From: Coprobacillus sp.
Lineage (GTDB): Bacteria > Bacillota_I > Bacilli_A > RFN20 > CAG-826
Direction of reading: 5' to 3'
Length of the DNA stretch: 35,108 nucleotides
Assembly (NCBI GenBank): GCA_021203745.1
Contig: JAJQAP010000034.1
Span: 4,317-39,424, forward strand
Shown here piece after piece: positions 18,899-27,713 of the stretch. The translations under genes and the position numbers were made by a program. The notes below the pieces were generated by a model. It saw only the letters and a program-made list of their open reading frames with translations, searched no databases and was not told the origin of the DNA. The first letter of the stretch is position 1. The number at the start of each line of letters is the position of its first letter.

Positions 18899-20107
18899 AT
18901 GGAAAAAGTGATGACGATCAATTCTGGCAGTAGCACTGTTAAATTTAAACTATATGAAATGCCAGAAGAAGAAGTGATTTGTTCTGGTAACTGCGAAAGA
19001 ATCGGAGAAAAAGAAGGAATCTTTACCATTAAATGGGGGACAAATAAAGAATCTTATCCCTGTAATTTCCCTACGCATAATGAAGCAGCGCATAAAGTAA
19101 TCGATACCTTACTAGAAAAAGGATTTATTAAAGACTTTAATGAGATAAAAGCAATTGGACATCGTATTGTCCAAGGTGGAAAGTATTTTAGTGAGTCAGT
19201 TCTCTTTGATAAAGAAACAGAAGACTTAATTGAGAGTCTAATCCCACTTGCCCCACTTCATAACGCCGCGCATTTAACTTGTTATCGAGCGTTTAAAGAA
19301 GTACTTCCTAACACTCCCGCAATTGCGGTTTTTGATACCGCTTATCATCAAACTATGGCGGAAGAGGATTACCTCTTTGCTATCCCCTATGAACTCAGTG
19401 AAAAATACTCGATTAGACGATATGGGGCGCATGGTACAAGCCATCAATATTTAAACCAAGAAGCAAAAAAATACCTAGAAGGTGTAGAGCATCCAAAAAT
19501 TATCTCTTGCCATATTGGGAGTGGGGCGAGTATAACCGCCACCAAAGATTATAAGGTTGTAGCGACATCCATGGGTTTAACACCACTAGGTGGTATTATG
19601 ATGGGAACACGTACAGGAGATATGGATCCATCAGTGTTTAACTACTTAGTTTCTGTCACTGGTCAAAGTGCTGAAGAAGTCTATCAGATGTTAAATAAAA
19701 AATCAGGACTCCTTGGAGTGAGTGGTATATCAAACGATTCTAGAGATGTCCTTGAAGCTGCGGAAAACGGTAATCCAAGAGCAATCACGACAATTAATCT
19801 CTTTAATCGACGCATTGCGGATTATATTGGTCAATACTTTGTAAGACTCGGAGGATGTGATCTTATTATCTGGAGCGCGGGGATAGGAGAAAATGAACCT
19901 CGTACCAGGGCATCTGTCTCTAAACTCCTAGAAGAATCACTAGGTGTTAAAATAGACGAAGAAGCAAATAATAAACTCCATGGACAAGAAGGAGTGATAT
20001 CCACTGACGATAGTAAGATTAAGGTTGTGGTTATCCCCACCGATGAAGAGGTGATGATTGCAAGAGACTCTTACCGAATTGCCCATGAAATTAAAGATAA
20101 AAAATAA
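18899..20107 (+). CDS. ackA: Acetate kinase
   Basis: MTINSGSSTVKFKLYEMP; AVFDTAYHQTM; GAHGTSHQYL; CHIGSGASI; MGTRTGDMDPS. Confidence 0.97.
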   Translation: MEKVMTINSGSSTVKFKLYEMPEEEVICSGNCERIGEKEGIFTIKWGTNKESYPCNFPTHNEAAHKVIDTLLEKGFIKDFNEIKAIGHRIVQGGKYFSESVLFDKETEDLIESLIPLAPLHNAAHLTCYRAFKEVLPNTPAIAVFDTAYHQTMAEEDYLFAIPYELSEKYSIRRYGAHGTSHQYLNQEAKKYLEGVEHPKIISCHIGSGASITATKDYKVVATSMGLTPLGGIMMGTRTGDMDPSVFNYLVSVTGQSAEEVYQMLNKKSGLLGVSGISNDSRDVLEAAENGNPRAITTINLFNRRIADYIGQYFVRLGGCDLIIWSAGIGENEPRTRASVSKLLEESLGVKIDEEANNKLHGQEGVISTDDSKIKVVVIPTDEEVMIARDSYRIAHEIKDKK

Positions 20108-20129
20108 TTAAAGAAAGAGGGATTTAATT

Positions 20130-21137
20130 ATGCCAAAAGTTCAAGATTTACTTCCAGTTAGAGAAAGAGCCCATAAATGGGAATACCAAAAAATCTTTAA
20201 CGCGATTAGAGATTATAAAAGAATTGCGATATTTAGACACATTATGCCTGATCCTGATTGCCTTGGGTGTCAGATTGGATTAAAGACATGGATTAAAGAT
20301 AACTTCCCTGATAAAGAAGTCGTCTGTTTAGGGGATACTCATCCCACTTTAATTCCTAAGGTTTTCCCAGAGATGGATAAACCTGATAATTCATTCTTTG
20401 AGGAACCATTCCTCGCGATTATTGTTGACTGCTCAAACGGAAATAGAGTGGCCGATCCTCGTTGGAAAGATGCCTCGTTAAAGATTAAGATTGACCATCA
20501 TCCAGATGTCGACCAGTTTGCTGATATTGAGGTTGTCGATACCGATATGGTGGCAAATAGTGAACTCACTGTGAATATGCTCCTCTCCTTTGGTTCGTAT
20601 TATGATCTCACAAAAGAGGCGGCGACTTGGTTTTATATTGGAGTAGTAGCAGACTCAAATAGATTTATGTATAACACTTCTTTACATACCTTCCAAATTG
20701 CGGAAGTCCTATTAGATGCAGGAGTAGATATCCAAGCGGCTTATAACACCTTATATGAAAAGCAAATCGATGATTTAAAAAATACCGCTTATGTGTTAAA
20801 CCACTTTAATATATCTAAACATGGAGTGGCTTACTATATACTTGACGCCGCAACACAAGAAAAACTCAACATCACCGTGGAAAGAGGTAAAGATAATGTC
20901 AATCTCTTCCAAAACGTCGAGGGTATTGGAGCGTGGTGCTCAATAACTGAAGATCCTAAAGATCAGTGCTGGAGAGTTTCAATTAGATCTAAGTCCGTAC
21001 CTATTAATGGAGTGGCCTCGATGTTTGAAGGAGGCGGACATCCTAACGCCGCCGGAGCAAAACTCTGGAGCCTTGATGATCTTCCTCGTCTTATCGATGA
21101 ACTAGATAAACTCTTCGTAGATGAAGAGAATTACTAA
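20130..21137 (+). CDS. DHH/DHHA1 phosphoesterase (NrnA-like bifunctional oligoribonuclease/PAP phosphatase)
   Basis: IFRHIMPDPDCLGCQIGLK; IDHHPDVDQF; GGGHPNAAGAKL. Confidence 0.93.
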   Translation: MPKVQDLLPVRERAHKWEYQKIFNAIRDYKRIAIFRHIMPDPDCLGCQIGLKTWIKDNFPDKEVVCLGDTHPTLIPKVFPEMDKPDNSFFEEPFLAIIVDCSNGNRVADPRWKDASLKIKIDHHPDVDQFADIEVVDTDMVANSELTVNMLLSFGSYYDLTKEAATWFYIGVVADSNRFMYNTSLHTFQIAEVLLDAGVDIQAAYNTLYEKQIDDLKNTAYVLNHFNISKHGVAYYILDAATQEKLNITVERGKDNVNLFQNVEGIGAWCSITEDPKDQCWRVSIRSKSVPINGVASMFEGGGHPNAAGAKLWSLDDLPRLIDELDKLFVDEENY

Positions 21138-21154
21138 TCACTATAAAAATAAAA

Positions 21155-21180
21155 GAGTCTCCTAATTGGGGACTTTTTTT
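21155..21180 (+). terminator. Rho-independent terminator, potentially bidirectional
   Basis: AGTCTCC-TAATT-GGGGACT stem followed by T7; the reverse strand has TCTTTTATTTTT after the stem. Confidence 0.85.
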
Positions 21181-21182
21181 AT

Positions 21183-21249
21183 GATGGTAATTTATTAACC
21201 GCTGCACCATCAACGCGGGCTACTTCTCGTCTCCTTATCTCTAAGGATT
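21183..21249 (-). ncRNA. Small RNA, copy A: GNRA hairpin plus H-type pseudoknot, paralogue of copy B; candidate type III antitoxin RNA
   Basis: Minus strand AATCCTTA-GAGA-TAAGG...CCGC-GTT-GATGGT-GCA-GCGG-(L3)-ACCATC; about 86% identical to 21922-21987; own promoter at 21256-21283; runs into the terminator at 21155. Confidence 0.7.
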
Positions 21250-21255
21250 GTTATT

Positions 21256-21283
21256 ATTTTAACATAAGCAAGAAAAATATCAA
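21256..21283 (-). promoter_or_regulatory. Sigma-A-type promoter of RNA copy A
   Basis: Minus strand TTGATA - 16 nt - (TGT)TAAAAT; 6-nt gap to the conserved RNA block. Confidence 0.7.
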
Positions 21284-21291
21284 CAAAAATA

Positions 21292-21813
21292 TTACTTTAA
21301 TTTCCTATCCAACAAAATTTTCTCTAATCTATTTATATCGGGTTGAGTGCTCACAAATTTAAATCCATTTTTAAGCAAAGAAATCACTTCTCTTGCTTGA
21401 TTGACAATTGTTTGGGTCTCATATTCGTCAAAAGTAAAAGGTCCATGATTAATTAAATAATATCGAACAATATAATCTCGTGAAACTGGAAACATATCTT
21501 GAAACAATAGGACACTCTCTCTATCAGCATAATGAACAATCTTCATACCTAGCATGAATTTGCTGAGTATTTCCTTTGCATCGCTCCTTGAACTATTTGT
21601 CCATTTATAAAACGTTTTTCTATAATACCTTTTATATTTATCCACTTTACTGGAAAGCGGTATCATCCAATATAAGTCAGTAGATGAATCATAAATAGCA
21701 AGGTAGTATGGTCTCAAACCACCTGGATGATTTTTAACTAGATATGGGTCGTTAACATCGATGAAAAACTGATCACTAATGACATATAAATAACCTGTAA
21801 CTAATTTTAACAA
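21292..21813 (-). CDS. CptN/ToxN/AbiQ-superfamily type III toxin endoribonuclease (candidate)
   Basis: 173 aa; motifs GGLRPYYLAIYDSSTDLYWMIPLSSKVDKY and DRESVLLFQDMFPVSRDYI resemble CptN-type toxins; TTG start with RBS AAGGAGG; preceded on the same strand by a pseudoknot RNA with a terminator U-tract. Confidence 0.72.
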   Translation of the reverse strand: MLKLVTGYLYVISDQFFIDVNDPYLVKNHPGGLRPYYLAIYDSSTDLYWMIPLSSKVDKYKRYYRKTFYKWTNSSRSDAKEILSKFMLGMKIVHYADRESVLLFQDMFPVSRDYIVRYYLINHGPFTFDEYETQTIVNQAREVISLLKNGFKFVSTQPDINRLEKILLDRKLK

Positions 21814-21915
21814 TATGTTTTTGCCTCCTTATGGTTAAGAGAAATAAAAAACTCCTCTATTTACTATAAGTAGCAGGGTAAAGCAAAAAACTTCCGAAAA
21901 TTTTTTAAAAATTAG

Positions 21916-21987
21916 AAAAAAGATGGTAACTTATTAACCGCTGCACCATCAACGCGGGCTGCTTAACTCCCCTTATTTCTAAGGATT
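21916..21987 (-). ncRNA. Small RNA, copy B, upstream of the toxin: GNRA hairpin, H-type pseudoknot and U6 tract; candidate type III antitoxin RNA
   Basis: Minus strand AATCCTTA-GAAA-TAAGGGGAGTTAAGCAGCCCGCGTTGATGGTGCAGCGGTTAATAAGTTACCATC-TTTTTT; own promoter; paralogue of copy A. Confidence 0.75.
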
Positions 21988-21993
21988 ATCTAT

Positions 21994-22021
21994 AGTGTAC
22001 CATAAACTAGTCACAAGTCAA
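21994..22021 (-). promoter_or_regulatory. Promoter of RNA copy B and, by read-through, of the toxin gene
   Basis: Minus strand TTGACT - 16 nt - (TGG)TACACT; same spacer length and same 6-nt distance to the RNA block as copy A. Confidence 0.7.
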
Positions 22022-22084
22022 GAGTGGGCTTCCCCTTTCTTGTTTTCTCTTTATAAATACCTTTATAAAGAATATACTAAAAGT

Positions 22085-25000
22085 ATGTTTAATCCCTTAC
22101 ACATAATATCAGGTTATACATTCCTCTCTTCTGGTCTCACCGTAGATAAAATCGTCTCTTGTTTAAAGAAAGGTAACTATCTAGGAGGGGCTCTAACAGA
22201 TGAGGGAGTGCTTTATGCATTGCCTGAATACTACACTAAATGCGAAGAGGCGGGACTAGTCCCAAGAATGGGAATACAACTAGAAATTGATGGCATTTTA
22301 TGTTGTCTCTATATAAAAGATGAAGATGGTTATAGGGGCTTATGTCGTCTATCGAAAAGCCTCGATGGAATGGTTACCACTCTTGAAGATGTAAAAGAAT
22401 ACACCGATAAACTAACACTTATAATCGATACAAATACAGATAAGTTTAAAACGCTTCTAGAGGATGAAGAAGCCTTAAAGAAAACGCTTCTTTCTTTCTC
22501 TCGTGTTTATAAAGATATGTATTTAGGGGTAGAAATATCAAAAAAAGAAGAAAGAGAATACGTAGCAAAAATTAGAGAATTTGCCACTCGTTACCCTTAT
22601 AATCTTGTGGCCTTTCCTAAAATCCGTTATGAAAAAGAAGATGATGCGATTGTTTTAAAAATTGTTAACGCAATAAAAAATGAAGAGACACTAACGGAAA
22701 AGAGTGAGAAGGGGATGGAGTGTTTTCACCCTCAGTCATTTTATGAAAAACTCTATACCAAAGAAGAGATAGATAATACAGAAAAAATCTTAAAAGATTC
22801 CACTTTTACATATAAAGTTAAAAGAGGAAAGATGATTAAATTCCCCACAGAGAACTCAAAAAAACTTATAAGAGAATTATCAGAAAAAGGATTAAAAGAA
22901 AAAGGTATATATAACGATACATATAAAGAGAGACTAGATAAAGAGTTAGATGTTATCGACTCGATGGGTTATAACGATTATTTTCTTGTTGTCTCTGATT
23001 ATGTAAAAGCATCAAGAGAAAAGGGTATATTAACCGGTCCAGGAAGAGGGAGTGCAGGGGGGTCACTTGTGGCCTATACTCTTGATATTACTCAAATTGA
23101 TCCAATTAAAAACGACTTACAATTTGAAAGGTTTTTAAATAAGAGTCGTAAATCAATGCCAGATATCGATATCGACTTTATGGATACAAGGCGAGACGAA
23201 GCAGTAGCCTATGTTAAAGAAAAATATGGTGAAAATAAAGTGGCAAATATCATCACTTTCCAAACAATCCTCGCTCGTCAGGCTTTAAGAGATATAGGAA
23301 GAGTGTATAACTATAAAGAGGAGCATATCGATAGACTATGTAAAATGCTCACTAATCCCCACTACTCATTAAGGGAGTCTTATAAATATATCAAACCATT
23401 TAAAGAAGAAGTCGATAGGGATAAATATATATTAGAGATTGTTACCCTTGCCTCTAAGATTGAATTTTTACCGCGTCAAGAAGGACTTCATGCTGCAGGT
23501 ATTATTATTAACGACCAACCATTAGAGGAAGTGATCCCAGTAAAGACTGACTTTGAAGGAAACTATATAACCCAGTATGAAATGGGCTATCTTGAAGAAG
23601 ATGGTTTTCTTAAGATGGACTTTTTAGGGTTAAGAAACCTTACGATTATTGACTCTTGTGTGAAACAGATTAATGAAGACTATAACCTAAATCTAGATCC
23701 ATATAATCTTCCTTATGATCAAAAGGAAACATACCAGATTATATGTAAGGGAGAAACTATGGGAATATTCCAACTAGAAAGCGCGGGAATGAAAAGAGCA
23801 ATAAAAGAAATAGAGCCTTCTTCTTTTAATGATATTGTCGCTCTCCTTGCTCTTTTTAGGCCAGGACCAATGGATTCTATTCCTATCTACTCTAAAAGAA
23901 AGAAAGGATTAGAAAAGGTTACTTACTCCTCTCCTGAAATGGAAAAAATCCTCTCGCCAACTTATGGAATCATCGTATATCAGGAACAAATTAACCAAAT
24001 TGCGATAGTTATGGCGGGTTTATCTGGAGATGAGGCGGATAACTTTCGACGGGCGGTCTCAAAAAAAGAGAAGGATATAATTGCAAGCGAAGAAGAGAAA
24101 TTTATAAACGGAGCCATAGCAAATGGATACACCCAAAAAGAGGGAAAAGAAACCTTTGACCTTATCGCTAAATTTGCTAACTATGGTTTTAATAAATCTC
24201 ATGCAGTGGGATACGCGACAATTACCCTCGAGATGGCCTATCTAAAAGCCTTCTATCCTTTAGAGTTTTACTCCGCTATTATGCAATATGGATCAAATAT
24301 CTCCGATAGTAAGTTTAATGAATATATCCAAGAGATGAGGAAAAATGGTGTGGATATCCTTTTACCCTCAATTAATAAATCCTCTACTTCTTTTAAGATA
24401 TACCAAGGTAAACTTGTCTATCCGTTAACGGGGATAAAAAACATGAACATGGCAATGACCTATAATATCGTAAAAGAAAGAGAGGAAAATGGAGAGTTTA
24501 CTGATTTCTACCAGTTTGTCACAAGAATGCATCCTTATAAAATAAGTGAATCGCAGGTTTTAAAACTTATAGATGCGGGAGCTTTTGACCAGCTTAATCC
24601 TTCTAGAGCTAGTCTCCGCTCCTCCATTAACTATGCTTTCCAACTTGCTAAACTCTCTTATAACGGAGAGAGTCAAATTGATCTTGGTTTAGCGCTTCCT
24701 AAACCAAAGATTATAAAAGACGAGGATGACACAAAAGAAAACCTCGAAAAAGAATATGAAGCACTAGGAATTATTTTAAGTGATAATCCACTTAGTTATC
24801 GAAAAGATGTTTTAGTGGCAAATAATGTCACTCCTATCGCGGATGTTAAAGAAGGAGAAAAAACCACTATCGCAGGTATATTAATAACAAAGAAAGTTAT
24901 TCAAACAAAAGGTAAAAAACAAATGGCCTTTATTAAGATCTTTGATGAATCGGGAGAGATGGAAATAACCGTGTTCCCCGATTTATACGATAAATCATTC

Positions 25001-25099
25001 TCCTATCTATCAAACTATAATGCTCTTATAATTAAAGGGAAGAAAGAAAAAGGTGATAATACATTTATCGCTGATGAGATTAGTTTAATTGAGGTTTAA
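22085..25099 (+). CDS. dnaE: DNA polymerase III alpha subunit, DnaE type
   Basis: PGRGSAGGSLVAYTLDIT; PDIDIDFMDTRRDE; C-terminal OB fold. The ORF opens at 21995, but DnaE-like homology begins at MFNPLHIISGYTF (22085). Confidence 0.95.
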   Translation: MFNPLHIISGYTFLSSGLTVDKIVSCLKKGNYLGGALTDEGVLYALPEYYTKCEEAGLVPRMGIQLEIDGILCCLYIKDEDGYRGLCRLSKSLDGMVTTLEDVKEYTDKLTLIIDTNTDKFKTLLEDEEALKKTLLSFSRVYKDMYLGVEISKKEEREYVAKIREFATRYPYNLVAFPKIRYEKEDDAIVLKIVNAIKNEETLTEKSEKGMECFHPQSFYEKLYTKEEIDNTEKILKDSTFTYKVKRGKMIKFPTENSKKLIRELSEKGLKEKGIYNDTYKERLDKELDVIDSMGYNDYFLVVSDYVKASREKGILTGPGRGSAGGSLVAYTLDITQIDPIKNDLQFERFLNKSRKSMPDIDIDFMDTRRDEAVAYVKEKYGENKVANIITFQTILARQALRDIGRVYNYKEEHIDRLCKMLTNPHYSLRESYKYIKPFKEEVDRDKYILEIVTLASKIEFLPRQEGLHAAGIIINDQPLEEVIPVKTDFEGNYITQYEMGYLEEDGFLKMDFLGLRNLTIIDSCVKQINEDYNLNLDPYNLPYDQKETYQIICKGETMGIFQLESAGMKRAIKEIEPSSFNDIVALLALFRPGPMDSIPIYSKRKKGLEKVTYSSPEMEKILSPTYGIIVYQEQINQIAIVMAGLSGDEADNFRRAVSKKEKDIIASEEEKFINGAIANGYTQKEGKETFDLIAKFANYGFNKSHAVGYATITLEMAYLKAFYPLEFYSAIMQYGSNISDSKFNEYIQEMRKNGVDILLPSINKSSTSFKIYQGKLVYPLTGIKNMNMAMTYNIVKEREENGEFTDFYQFVTRMHPYKISESQVLKLIDAGAFDQLNPSRASLRSSINYAFQLAKLSYNGESQIDLGLALPKPKIIKDEDDTKENLEKEYEALGIILSDNPLSYRKDVLVANNVTPIADVKEGEKTTIAGILITKKVIQTKGKKQMAFIKIFDESGEMEITVFPDLYDKSFSYLSNYNALIIKGKKEKGDNTFIADEISLIEV

Positions 25100-25101
25100 T
25101 T

Positions 25102-27705
25102 ATGGCAAAACTCGTTGTTGTTGATGGAAATTCGTTACTATTTAGAGCATACTACGCGACCGCATATACAAATATGGGCATCATGAGAACATCCTCAGGC
25201 ACTCCGACAAATGCGATTTTTGCTTTTTCTAATATGATTAACTCAATCTTAAAAGATGTAAATGAGGGCGACTATTTTATGGTGGCTTTTGACACCGGAA
25301 AAGAAACCTTTAGACATGAAGCACTTGATACATATAAAGCAAATAGAAAGGCCGCACCTCAAGAGCTAGTTGAGCAGTTCCCAATTTCAAGAGAAATGTG
25401 TAAAGCACTAGGTATCTTTATGTTTGAAGAAGAAGGATATGAAGCCGATGATATTGCTGGCACTATCGCAAAGATTGCGGAGAAAGAAGGTATAAAATCA
25501 ATCCTTTATACCTCTGATAGAGATTATCTCCAACTTGTTGATGATAAAATTAGTGTGGATATCCTTAAAAAGGGAATGAGTGATACTGAGCTATATAACG
25601 AAGAAAAAGTCATCGAAAAATATGGGTTTGGTCCAGAACATATAATCGACTTTAAAGGGTTAAGAGGAGATGCCTCAGATAACCTTAAAGGGATCGATGG
25701 AGTGGGTGAAAAAACCGCATCCACACTTATCCAAAAGTATGGTGACTTTGATTCAATCGTTAAAGCGATGGAAAACGAAAAAGGAAAAGTTGCAGAAGCT
25801 ATCGTTAGAGAACAAGAGCAAGGAAGAATGTGTCGAGATCTCGGTTTAATTAGAACTGATATCGATTTACCTTTTACTCTCGAAGACACTAAATATGAAG
25901 GATATTCTTTTTCTAAAATAAAGGAGTTTTGCGATAAATACGAATTAAAAACACTATTAAATCGACTTGTTAGTAAATGGAAACGAAATGATGAAGAGGA
26001 TGCCTTTCTCCTCGACGATGAAACAAAAATCGACTACAAAATGGTTAAGGAAATCGGAATTGCTATCGATTTAGAGGATGAAGACGACTACTATGGATCA
26101 AAAATCTATGGAATTGGAATATACGCAAACGATAAAAACTACTACATTTCTGTGGACGAGCTCAAAAATGACGAGAATTTAATCAAAATACTAGAAGATA
26201 AGAATATTAAAAAGTACTGTTACGACTATAAATCGATAAAAGTGTCTCTCTCAAATATCGGCATAAATATTGATGGGCTCGAATTTGATATACTTATTGC
26301 CTCTTATATTCTCGATACAAGCCTCAATAAAAATAAAGAGCATATCTTCTCCTATTTTGGAGTGAATATCTCAGGTAAGACAGATGAGAATATAAGTTTA
26401 TTTGATGACCCGGTTAATAAAGAAGAAACATGTAAAGTCGCTTACTATTCTTATAAACTCTGTCATAAAGTGCTCACAGATCTATCGATGGTAAACGCCC
26501 TAGATTTATATAACACACTAGAACTACCACTTGTTGATACACTTGCCAATATGGAAATAGAAGGATTCCCACTAGATGTAGCAACCCTTGATGAATATGG
26601 ATCCGATTTTAAGGCGAGATCTGATGCCCTAGAAAAAGGGATCTATGATATTGTGGGTCACGAGTTTAATATCAATTCACCAAAACAAATAGCGACAGTC
26701 TTATACGATGAACTCGGTCTAAAAGATAAATCCGGGAAAGCTTCCACTTCTAGTGAATACCTTAAAGAAATGACCGACCAACACCCTATCATTGAAAAGA
26801 TTCTCGACTATCGAAAATACTATAAACTTTATTCTACCTACACCGAGGGTTTAAAGAATCATATAAGAAAAGATAATAAGATTCACGCGCAATTTAATCA
26901 GGCCTTAACGCAAACCGGAAGGCTATCATCTTCTCATCCAAACCTTCAAAATATCCCCATTAGAGATGAAGAAGGTAAGGTCATTAGAAAAGCAGTTTTT
27001 TACACTGACAAAAATTATGAGATATTAACACTAGATTATTCGCAAATTGAACTCAGAGTGCTTGCCTCAATGTCGGGATGTCAGGCGATGAAAGATATCT
27101 TTGAATCAGGACTTGATATTCACGCGGAGATGTCGAAAAAAATCTTTAATTTAAAAGGTGAACCAACAGAACAGCAAAGAAGAATGGCTAAAACTGTAAA
27201 CTTTGGTATCATCTATGGAATTAGTGATTGGGGTCTAGCGGATCGACTTGGTATTCCTCTACCTATGGCAAAGGATATAATCAATAACTTTTATGAGTCA
27301 TTCCCAGAAATTAGAGAGTTCTTTATAAATGTTCAGGCGGAAGCGGACAAAAAAGGCTATGTTTCCACTCTCATGAATCGAAGAAGATATATAAATACAT
27401 CAATTGAACCCAACTTCCAGGTTAGAGAATTTCTAAAAAGAGCAGCAGTTAATGCTCCTATCCAAGGAACTGCCGCAGATTTAATTAAAATGGCGATGGT
27501 TAAATGTGAAAAAGCCTTAAAAGATAATAACTTAAAGACAAAGATGATTCTTCAAATTCACGATGAACTTATCTTTAAAGTGCCAAAAGAAGAGAAAGAT
27601 ATCGTCTATCCACTCCTTAAAGACATCATGTTAAATGCCTTAAAACTCGATGTCCCACTAGAGGTAAAAGGTGGATTTGGTCAGACTTGGTATGATGCAA
27701 AATAG
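25102..27705 (+). CDS. polA: DNA polymerase I
   Basis: N-terminal 5'-nuclease LVVDGNSLLFRAYYA, GLRGDASDNLKGIDGVGEKTA; polymerase motifs LDYSQIELRVLAS, RRMAKTVNFGIIYG, LQIHDELIF. Confidence 0.97.
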   Translation: MAKLVVVDGNSLLFRAYYATAYTNMGIMRTSSGTPTNAIFAFSNMINSILKDVNEGDYFMVAFDTGKETFRHEALDTYKANRKAAPQELVEQFPISREMCKALGIFMFEEEGYEADDIAGTIAKIAEKEGIKSILYTSDRDYLQLVDDKISVDILKKGMSDTELYNEEKVIEKYGFGPEHIIDFKGLRGDASDNLKGIDGVGEKTASTLIQKYGDFDSIVKAMENEKGKVAEAIVREQEQGRMCRDLGLIRTDIDLPFTLEDTKYEGYSFSKIKEFCDKYELKTLLNRLVSKWKRNDEEDAFLLDDETKIDYKMVKEIGIAIDLEDEDDYYGSKIYGIGIYANDKNYYISVDELKNDENLIKILEDKNIKKYCYDYKSIKVSLSNIGINIDGLEFDILIASYILDTSLNKNKEHIFSYFGVNISGKTDENISLFDDPVNKEETCKVAYYSYKLCHKVLTDLSMVNALDLYNTLELPLVDTLANMEIEGFPLDVATLDEYGSDFKARSDALEKGIYDIVGHEFNINSPKQIATVLYDELGLKDKSGKASTSSEYLKEMTDQHPIIEKILDYRKYYKLYSTYTEGLKNHIRKDNKIHAQFNQALTQTGRLSSSHPNLQNIPIRDEEGKVIRKAVFYTDKNYEILTLDYSQIELRVLASMSGCQAMKDIFESGLDIHAEMSKKIFNLKGEPTEQQRRMAKTVNFGIIYGISDWGLADRLGIPLPMAKDIINNFYESFPEIREFFINVQAEADKKGYVSTLMNRRRYINTSIEPNFQVREFLKRAAVNAPIQGTAADLIKMAMVKCEKALKDNNLKTKMILQIHDELIFKVPKEEKDIVYPLLKDIMLNALKLDVPLEVKGGFGQTWYDAK

Positions 27706-27713
27706 AGGTTAAT

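Noticed and set aside
21922-21960. T-box-like string on the minus strand (GATGGTGCAGCGG vs GGTGGTACCGCGG)
   Set aside because: The RNA is far too short for a T-box leader, there is no specifier stem, and the downstream gene is not an aminoacyl-tRNA synthetase or amino-acid gene
21922-21987. Resemblance of CTCCCCTTATTTCTAAGGATT to the 16S rRNA 3' end (CACCTCCTTTCTAAGGA)
   Set aside because: Only a short match. The minus-strand reading gives promoter, GNRA hairpin, pseudoknot and U-tract, which explains the block better; no other 16S sequence is present
25524-25889. 121-aa minus-strand ORF inside polA
   Set aside because: Antisense to conserved PolA motifs; no independent evidence
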